From NCBI GenBank assembly GCA_963402885.1, contig OY727103.1:5990501-6054500 (forward strand): 64,000 nucleotides of DNA. The letters run 5' to 3'. A model generated the notes under the pieces. That model made no database searches and was not told the DNA's origin. It saw only the letters and a program-made list of their open reading frames with translations. The DNA comes from Antedon bifida. Lineage: Eukaryota > Echinodermata > Crinoidea > Comatulida > Antedonidae. Both the position numbers and the translations under genes were made by a program. Shown one piece after another: positions 55,823-64,000 of the stretch; the first letter of the stretch is position 1, and every line of letters begins with the position of its first letter.

Positions 55823-58800
55823 AAATATATGATAAATAGTATTGCTTGCTAAACTTGTAAGAAAAGGTACTGTATTACTTGTATTTTTCCGGTATCGTTT
55901 ACAAGTAGGCTGGTTTATGTTATGGTACTAAATAAACTAAACATCATTAGTACCTGTACGTATAGACTATTAATAAGTCTACCCTTATTCAAAACACCAA
56001 TACAAACATAAGAAAAATAATTAATTGAGCTGATTTGCATATTCACCTTTTCACAGTTAATGCTATAAACATAATGATATCTTTTGACAGTAAAACGAAC
56101 CATACTTAAACCTAAACCTATTAGAAATACCGATATTTAAATCCCATTTCCGGGTGCGTCTTAACATTTGAGACTTTTACACCAAAACATACGGTACAGT
56201 AGTTAAATTTAGTTGTAACGTTCTTGTTTTATGTACAAAAAAATCTGGGCGATTACCGCTGAACGGCGCGAGACCACTGAAAAACAGCTATTTTAAAGAG
56301 CTTTTTTTAATGTAACTCTGTTATTATTTAACCGATTTTTATGGCTGTTTCGGCATTGTTATGCCTAATTAATTAATTCTTAATTTTAAGGAATATCCTC
56401 GGCATTGATTTTAAATAAGATGATCTCAAAACCGTCATGTTCGTAAAATTTCCTGATCGCGATACAAAAACGTCTATAACTTTTGATAGAGTTCCCCGAT
56501 TTTGATGGCTGTTTCACCATGCTAAAACAAGCTTTCTTGTGAGCCGAAAAATAATTAGATAGGTTGAAACCGTCTCTTGGATTTTCAGGGAACTGCTAGT
56601 GTTAAAAGATAGGAGACAAATTCAAAAGCCGGTGATCTGGTACTGAGGTGCATTTTCTCGAAAACTACTTGTCCAAGTTTCGTTTTTGTACGAGAGGCAA
56701 GAATTATAATTTGTGATTTGTAATATAGAAATATAATTGAAAAGAAAAAGAAGAAAATAATCGGGAAAAGAAATTACTTTATAATTTATAAATTCCCTGC
56801 GACAGGTCATGGGGCATACAGTGCATATGGTCAGAGTGACTTCTGTAGTGCATTTATTCATTTTTGTTTAATTTACCTAGCCCACTTTATATGAAAAAGA
56901 ACGATATCGATTACTGAAAAATCATTTACAGCAACATTGCGGTTTGAAGTTATTTATGTGTTTTTCAATGTAAAAGTGATCATATGACGGTGTAAAGGAT
57001 GGCAATACAAACATTTCTTCATAAGAAATTCTAAATCTTTCACCCCAGGGCCACACTAGTTTTGGCCAAATTGAGTCAAAACTTATTGTAATGTAAACTA
57101 TTTAAAGAGAAGGTTGTTTACGGAGGTACAGTATACAATAAACCATCAAGTACATGTGTTGTGTTTGATCCTTTCTCATGAGCTAAACAGGGAATTTAAG
57201 ATTATAATTAACAATACATACAGGAACTACAAATTTATGTTGACATTATTTGTTCATCCGCAATGTAAACAATCCTGTAACGTTTTAGGCCTACGGTAAG
57301 GGGAACATGTACATGTATGGTGAAATGCATTCAAGAACTACTGTACTTGGAAGGTAAACACAGTACCCTTACTTGGTGCATTGACACATTTTATAATATT
57401 GTTCTGGACAACTTGTGTTTTGACGTAATGGCACGAAATGAGGTTTTCTTACACTGGAATAAAAACAAAGATGATCTCTGTAATTGATTCAATTTCTACG
57501 TTTCTAATAAACAAAAATAAGTCAGAATTAAAGGCTACTAGCGGACAAAACAATTCTATTGATTATGCATTCTAATAATTATCAATCTATAATTTCGATA
57601 TATTTCAAAATTTGTTGGAATTTCATTTGTACGATGTTGTTGAAAATAACCACTTTCTTGTCAGTGTGGGAAAAATTCTGAAAACAAAAAGGCGTTGTAA
57701 AAAATGTTAACAGATGACTAATATTATTGGTAATGTAACTTGAATTTTACTTTTCTGGTATTTTATTCAATTTCAGTTTTTTATAGTCGTCCTATAGGAA
57801 AAAATATCCACCGTTTTCGAACTCTCTTTTTTTTCCAAAAAAACTGTCTCATTGCACAAGGTATTGTACGTTTTTTTAAACTGTGTTTTAGCAAGTAAAC
57901 AAGTACTTAGCAATGGCCAGATACCTTACTAATTGTACTATTATAATAGTCACGTATACGCCGCCCGCATTCAAATATACCGCTGCGGTACCGGTCATTC
58001 AGCAGCGCACATAAACGGGTTTTACACGGAAAGTTACCCATTATCAGAATGAGGTGTTTAACTACAATAATCAAAAAAAAAAGAAAGACACATTTTTGCA
58101 CATGTGGCATATCATCAAAACAAAGAGCCATGTAACAGATTTATTCCCAATACTGTAGTGTAGGCCTACAGTTATGCTCCGTTATTGCGAACGATGACTG
58201 AATCACTTCCGCTTCGATCAAAATCAAAATAACTCTTAGGTCTTTTCGGTCTTTAAACAGGACATAACATAATTATAGTACATTGTTTGCAGTTACAGTA
58301 ACTCAAGGTTGAGATAGTAAATAATTTGAAATTGGAACCTAATTTGGAAAATAATCTAATTTGGCGTGATAACTGTCATGATACGTAACGTTTACGTACT
58401 GTGAAAGCCTACAGTGCAGTTTAGTAAGGATATGCCGCCGACACAATCCAAATATTATGGCCTCCCTTCTATAACTCAATGTACTTTAAAAAATGTGCCA
58501 AAACCTTACCTGTTTCAAACTTGCCACAACACATTACAAACACAAAGTCCAAGCAATTGAATCTAAGACATGTTTTAGGCTAATTTGCGTGAAGTTCCAA
58601 GCGGAATCTTAAAGGTTTATTGCTATCTCCATGATTTAAACACGCCGCTCAAAACATGATGATATTGTGCTACCTCGTGTATGAAACGCCAATAATGCAT
58701 TTCATAATTACATACGTGGTGTACCGTAAACTGTATACAAAGTGATTAGGATTCCGGCAGATTGATTCAGAATCAACGCAATTGATTAGTCAATTAAAAA

Positions 58801-59834
58801 TCGCTCAAGCATGCACATTTTTAAAACCTCGTGTACAAAGGATAAATCCTCTTATAAGGGCAGCGACTGTCCATGGTAAGCCTACATGCAAAGCATATTT
58901 TGTTGTGCTCTCTCTGCCCCTTTTTGTGACCTCTAGTAGCAAAAACAAAATCAAATAATGATTTAGGTGCCATGATTTGCAAATTAAAGGTTAACAAATA
59001 CGTAGGCTGGTTGCTGTCTGGGTATCTTTTATTAGGGAGGGGCGAGCGGTGGTTTGAGTATGGGGTGAAGTGCGAACATAGTAAATGCAGACCTGCCTAC
59101 AAGCCTAGTCTATGCCTCTGGTTAATTAATCATTTTTAGGGGAAGTTGATATATCAGGTTGAAACAAGGTCGTCAGTCGTTGAAAAGAAATCCATTTTTT
59201 AGTGGACTTTTACATAAAGCTCTGTCTACACTATCAAACCATCAACATGGCGCCCACCAACGCAGTCACGTGAATGAACCTGTTATAAGAAATAATTGTC
59301 CATCTAAGAGAGAAATCTGTTTAATGACATATTTGTCCTGTCCGAGAAGGATAACGACTCTATCAAGCAGGTTAGTTTAGCTGATTTAAAAAAAAGAACT
59401 ACTAATTCATAGTATTAAAAACTAGATGAACATTTTTAATCGCACCTATCAAACAAGTTTGACAAAAAAAATGTGATGTGCTCAAACAACGGTAGTGATA
59501 TACCCAAATATGGTAGTGATATGACATCATCATGTCCATATATGGGCATATCATATTTTTTGTCACAAACTGATTATTTGCTATTTTTGTTAGTTATTTT
59601 AAATCACCCAAACAGTTATTTTATATTTACTTTATGTAGTTACTTAAATATATTATTAGTTAATATAATTTAACCCTTTCTATGTGAATTATTAAAAAAA
59701 AAAAATTAGGCCTAACTAAAATTTGACAATGATACAGTCCCCATATCCTTCTACCATTTATATTGGTCTAATCGACTCTGGATTTTATAATAGTTTAAAT
59801 TAGAAGCACTTAATATGATCGTCAAAACATGGCA

Positions 59835-60122
59835 CTTTCTTTCTTTCTTTCTTTCTTTCTTTATTTTACCCATAAATATAAATTATAAATATTGTAACAT
59901 ACAAATAATAATAATTATATCAAGGGAAAGGCTAAAAAAACTTTCGATAAGTTGATATAAAATAGATTCAAACAACGAACCATTGTTATTTTGTTTATTA
60001 CTGCAGGGAGTCTAGGCTTACAGTTTATTTGTTTGTAACAAAAAACTTATCTAGGCTTCCTTCTACACATGCTTTTTACTATGTTTATATCTTGTGTAGA
60101 AAATTGTTGAATAAACGAAACG
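59835..60122. mobile_element. Spacer insertions with (CTTT)n and a CGAAACGAAAC tail
   Basis: (CTTT)n at 59838-59861 followed by TTTACCCATAAATATAAATTATAAAT-type sequence to about 59937, and a separate segment 59965-60122 ending GAATAAACGAAACGAAACAAAACG. Neither is present in the other spacer near 24905-24935. Confidence 0.45.
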
Positions 60123-61020
60123 AAACAAAACGAACTTTCAAATTGAATGACGTGACCAATATCAACGTATGCCTATTCTGTGGTGTATATTACTTTCTGA
60201 TGGTTAAAATTAGGCATATTCTACTTAGATGGGAAAAATAACACTTGACTTCCATCGTTTTTTTTATTAATACAAATCGACTCTGGATTCGTCAATAGTA
60301 TAACATGGAAGCACTTGATATAATGTTCAAATGTATGACATAATTAGACATAGTTAGATTTAAAAGCACTTTCAAATAGGAAGACTGATCGATATCAACA
60401 ATATAGGCCTACTTTATTTCTGTGGTATATAGGATATTTTTTGATTGTTTAAATTCTACATATATAAAAGTATTTTATTAAATAAACTGTGTACACATAT
60501 ACAGCGTATTTACAATATTATAATATAAAATGCATTCGGTCTCTATAATATTGGAACACACTCGTATTTTAAAATGAATAAAAATTCGATACACAAACAC
60601 ATTTAAATAAAACTAATAATACTAAACATTTTGGCTACTTGTAATTCCGATTAAAATGAAAAGAAATACATGTGAACTGATAATGCGTAGTCAATTGGAT
60701 TAGATTGATGCTTATAATTTCTAAAACTGACAAATCCATTATGGGACATAGTACTAGGCTATTATTTTCTTCAGGCCGGTTTAACTAATTTCTGCGTAAC
60801 TATTAATATTATTGATTTTAATTTATCTACCGTACAGGTAGGCATAACTTAATTGACAAAGTATTTTAAACGACGTTACTGAAAAGTTAAGTACAAGATA
60901 ACGTAGCCCAGATATCATAGCTTATATTATAGGATAGGCTAGTACTAGTTAGTAATAGGCATGTAGGAGGGTACCTCAAGCAAAGTAAATAACACATTAA
61001 TATAATTATTTTTAATTGAT

Positions 61021-61495
61021 CTAAATGGTTAGTTTAGTATCTCCGTTGTATCTCATTTCGATGTTATCATCCTTAACCTTGCTACTACCGGTATCCGTGG
61101 TATTTTTAACATTCTTGCTTTTGTCACTTTTTTTGAAACTTGACTTCCATGCGTCGCGAATATCCTTCTGACGTACGCAGAAGAAAAGGAAAATAAAGAG
61201 CCCCTGCAGTGAGTTAAACAGAGAGAACAGCCACTGAAACACGTCGCGAGAGCCTGAATCTGCATCGATTGCGAGGAATCCAAAGACCCATGTTAGGCCT
61301 AGAAGGATAGAAACTGCGAAAGCATTCTGCAGGTGTTTAATCACTTCCTCTCTTTTCTCAACTTTGTTGCCAATCTTTCTTCGGAAAATCAAAGTACGCA
61401 TTACTAAAATGAACACCACGTAGTTGAACATCATAAGAACACCAATAATCAAAATGAAGCCAAATTTGCGAAGATTTCCAGAAGGTATAAAACAG
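61021..61495 (-). CDS. AG3 last exon: ECL2, TM5-TM7, C-tail
   Basis: 475 nt ending in TAG; LLGLTWVFGFLAIDADSGSRD and NSLQGLFIFLFFC are conserved. The tail is DTGSSKVKDDNIEMRYNGDTKLTI-like, with few changes from AG2. Confidence 0.9.
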
Positions 61496-63839
61496 CTGAA
61501 AATAAGTTACAATTCAAAGGTCATACAATATGATAAGTCAAATTAATTAAGAAGTTAAACAACTAGATATGAGTATTGTTGTGACCAAAGTAAACAAAGT
61601 TGGTAGTTACAAAAATGTAAGATTATTATGTTTTGACACAAATGTCAAGACAAAATAACTTCGAAAACACAGTGACGCATTTGGTCATGATGTTTTTGGT
61701 TTCAGTCTGCTTTGTAAACTTGAAATAGGGTCTCAACTCCCCATAGTTATGTCGGTCCTGGAGTATCAAACCCAAGCGATATGGCTACTTACTAATTTTC
61801 GTTCGCATACAGATCAACATCAACACTCAGACAAATCGCAACAATTATCAGAGGAAATCCTGAAAACACAAACAATATAAATTGAATTACCAGTAGAATG
61901 TTTTTAACATAATCGGATATGTTAGTGTAACACAATTAATTGTTGCCATTTGATTGGCTGATGTTGTATAATGTGGTATGTAATTTCGGTGGTTCTATTT
62001 TAACGGCAATAAAAATATTCACCATAGCCTGCTACACAAACTTTCAGCATAAAATATCTCATTTCCCCATGGAAGATTTTGACAAACATAATGTACATGT
62101 TTACAGCTTCGATTGACATCCAGAAAACAGAAGCCAATCCAAAGTAATGAATCAGTGCTGCTACAGCGATGCATCCATTTCTAAAAGATGTCTGCTCGAT
62201 GCCAATTGCAAACACAAGGTAAAGGAGTAGCAAAGATAGTGACAGGTTGATGAGGATCTTCTTTGGACGTTTACTTCGAAATTGTCTGCAATAAAATGAT
62301 ATATTAACCTGTGTTATACTTGTGTATGATTACTATTATTATTATAAGTTTGGCACATCTCGTCTATAGGCGGCGCTTTTTATAACATGTTGAAACTTAA
62401 AATAGTGTCCCTGACTAATGAAGAAAGCAAGCATGAAAAAAAGAACTGAAAAAAAAATAAAAACATAAAACGAAATAAAAATATAAATCTAAAAACAGGA
62501 AGGTAGGTGGGTTACTACTAATTACGATAATAAAACTCAAATGTTGACATGACGTCCCTCCACCACCCCCCCCCCCCCACCCCCCGTCTACATTAAGCCA
62601 TTCATTTCATGAATTATTCATGATTTCTGCCTCTTAATCTGACGTCCGTTTAAGACAATCTTACTAACCTATTGACGTCGGAGGATTTACTTGGGTAAAT
62701 GCATAGTATAGCTTGAGTGAAAGAATGTTATGGTTACTTTTTTATTCAAATGACAGTTTTGATTGTATACTTACTCAAAGTACAAGTATGTAGCGAGTGT
62801 AGCTGCCAAGCAGATGATAGAAACAATGCATCCAAGTAAACTGATAACAGATAGAGCATTATAAGCCTCTTTGGGTTCATAATAGTCCTAAAAAAATAAG
62901 ATTACAAATAAATATACATACATTTAAAATAAAAATATGGTTGATATGGTAAATTCACAAAATGGCGCCTTGATGACATCACGGTTGACGCTGAAAATAT
63001 TATTATTATGGCCAGTTATTATTATGGTAAAGATAGTTATTGTAGACATTTGAAAATCATCGAGAATCATTTTTTTTTAGATAATCGGTTCAAAAAATCT
63101 CTACAGAAAAAATAATAAAAATAATAAAAACTGTACAATAACAAACTTGAGTTTTTAAATTGGCATGCGCACAAAGCGCCAATGATGCTTTTAGTTAATT
63201 AATAATAATAGTAGGGCCTATGTATTTCAACAGTATTTCAATAATTATCTGATTTTGTTTTAATTTATTGGGCTGTAGAGTATACTCACAACTAGTATAG
63301 CAAAGTTGGTAAGATGTTCACATAAGCATACAACACGACCGTCTGTTGTTTCATTTAGCACACATCCTTCGCTTGACCAATCACCAACTCCATCATCAAG
63401 TGAGAAATCCCAGAAAACACATTCTGTATTGTTATTAGTAATTTCCTACAAAGAAATAGTGAATAGCAATACATATATCAAATAAAAAATAAAAAACAAC
63501 ATTGAATATATAGACAATTTCTTTGAACTAGGCCAGATGAGTCACAAATTGTAACCTACTGGTCGGTGCTCCAAGCATAAGCCTAGAGAAACAACAACAA
63601 AAAGAGAGGGGAAAAACAATAACAGCAATAGCGAAAAAGGAAACAACAGTAGCCACAGCAACAGCAGCCACAGTAGCAACAGTATCAGCAGCAACATCAA
63701 TAGCAGCAGCAGCCACAGCAGCAACAGCAACATCAATAGCAGCAGCAACAACAGCAGCAGCAACAGCAGTAGCAGCAGAAACATCAATAGCAGCAGCAGC
63801 AACAGCAGCAGCAACAGCAATAACAGCAGCAACATCAAT

Positions 63840-63870
<31 letters not shown>

Positions 63871-63902
63871 ACATCAGCAGCAACAGCAATAGCAGCAGCA
63901 AT

Positions 63903-63933
<31 letters not shown>

Positions 63934-64000
63934 GCAGCAGCAGAAGCAGCACCAGCAACAGCTATAGCAGCAACAGCAACAGCAACAGCAATAGTAGCAG
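61021..64000 (-). CDS. AG3: adhesion GPCR, C-terminal GPS-7TM part (5' part beyond right edge)
   Basis: Five exons are visible: GPS 63445-63290, TM1 62887-62775, TM2-4 62285-62023, ECL2 lead-in 61859-61793 and TM5-7 plus tail 61495-61021. Exon lengths (156, 113, 263, 67, 475 nt) and phases are identical to those of AG2, and the proteins differ by only scattered substitutions. The GPS reads CLCEHLTNFAILV, so the cleavage residues are intact. The tail ends in GDTKLTI just as in AG2. The gene must continue right of 64000 with its GAIN and ectodomain exons, which would start around 86 kb if it matches AG2. It is clearly the third member of the tandem array. The alternative, a truncated 3' copy, cannot be excluded. 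Confidence 0.85.
61793..61859 (-). CDS. AG3 small 7TM exon
   Basis: 67 nt; GFPLIIVAICLSVDVDLYANEN type sequence. Same length and phases as AG2 26622-26688. Confidence 0.85.
62023..62285 (-). CDS. AG3 exon: TM2-TM4
   Basis: 263 nt; ILINLSLSLLLLYLVFAIG, GCIAVAALIHYFGLASVFWM, then MRYFMLKVCVAGYG. Confidence 0.9.
62286..62774. other. AG3 intron with C-rich tract
   Basis: About 490 bp. A nearly uninterrupted C run lies at 62562-62586 (G-rich on the transcribed-sense minus strand, possible G-quadruplex). Nothing else. Confidence 0.5.
62775..62887 (-). CDS. AG3 exon: TM1
   Basis: 113 nt; DYYEPKEAYNALSVISLLG then hydrophobic TM1 ending TYLYFE or K. Phase 0 start. Confidence 0.87.
63290..63445 (-). 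CDS. AG3 GPS exon
   Basis: 156 nt; CVFWDFSLDDGVGDWSSEGC, VVCLCEHLTNFAILV. Cleavage triad intact. Confidence 0.92.
63590..64000. repeat. CAG/CAA-rich microsatellite array
   Basis: Long imperfect (CAGCAGCAA)n with TAG and ATC interruptions, in the AG3 intron 5' of the GPS exon and running off the edge. The minus-strand poly-Leu frame is a by-product. Confidence 0.9.

Larger units (their letters stand above)
53931..61020. other. Spacer between AG3 stop and AG2 promoter
   Basis: About 7.1 kb, paralogous to 18711-25737. It has unique insertions: a tRNA-repeat copy (55.5 kb), about 300 bp at 59.07-59.37 kb and a (CTTT)n-associated insertion at 59.84-60.12 kb. The stretch 56.2-58.3 kb has no counterpart that I could align, nor a recognisable gene. 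Confidence 0.65.

Noticed and set aside
63542..63958. 138-codon poly-leucine frame on the minus strand
   Set aside because: It is the shadow of the CAG/CAA microsatellite; no start context or flanking domain, and it lies in an intron of AG3.

Overview
This is an AT-rich, intron-rich animal (metazoan) nuclear sequence with no bacterial features. The domain set (HYR, MAM, CUB, LDLa, EGF, Ig, SEA, GAIN/GPS, secretin-type 7TM) and the frequent TAGGCCTA-type words suggest an invertebrate deuterostome, most likely an echinoderm. That identification is an inference from style, not a database match.

The window is dominated by a head-to-tail array of three paralogous adhesion-type GPCR genes, all on the minus strand, called here AG1 (left), AG2 (middle) and AG3 (right). 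AG2 appears complete: signal-peptide exon at 51830, stop codon at 25738. I could place 37 coding exons whose splice phases all agree; they add up to about 2,447 residues. Its domain order is signal peptide - MAM - CUB - LDLa - MAM - HYR x3 - EGF - LDLa - unknown domain X - EGF - LDLa - X - Ig - unknown 200-residue exon - Ig - SEA - hormone-receptor-like (HormR) - GAIN - GPS - seven transmembrane helices - short tail. AG1 starts at 17910 and runs off the left edge after two HYR exons. It shows the same plan, but with five MAM-containing cassettes where AG2 has two. AG3 enters from the right edge, and only its GPS and 7TM exons (63445 to 61021) are visible.

The roughly 7-kb intergenic spacers (18.7-25.7 kb and 53.9-61.0 kb) are paralogous to each other, as are the promoters and a non-coding 5' leader exon. 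The duplicated unit is therefore a whole gene plus spacer of about 34-35 kb. After that duplication the ectodomains diverged by cassette gain and loss, by an intragenic duplication (34.5-38.1 versus 38.5-41.25 kb) and by apparent gene conversion of a HYR pair (1-640 versus 41899-42540).

The introns and spacers carry many repeats: a degenerate RTE-like LINE (2.4-4.0 kb), a CR1/Jockey-like LINE with an open RT fragment (50.1-51.3 kb), 5S-rRNA/tRNA composite SINE-like elements (16.2 and 41.4 kb), a tRNA-bearing repeat in tandem 364-bp copies (52.7-53.5 kb) plus relatives, at least three inverted-repeat elements (22.5, 47.25 and 48.9 kb), a 34-bp perfect palindrome, and CAG/CAA-rich and TA microsatellites. 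The receptors would act at the cell surface. The conserved GPS and a SEA domain with a GSV-type cleavage motif suggest two self-cleavage points, and the modular, copy-variable ectodomain suggests a ligand- or self-recognition role. That role is inference.
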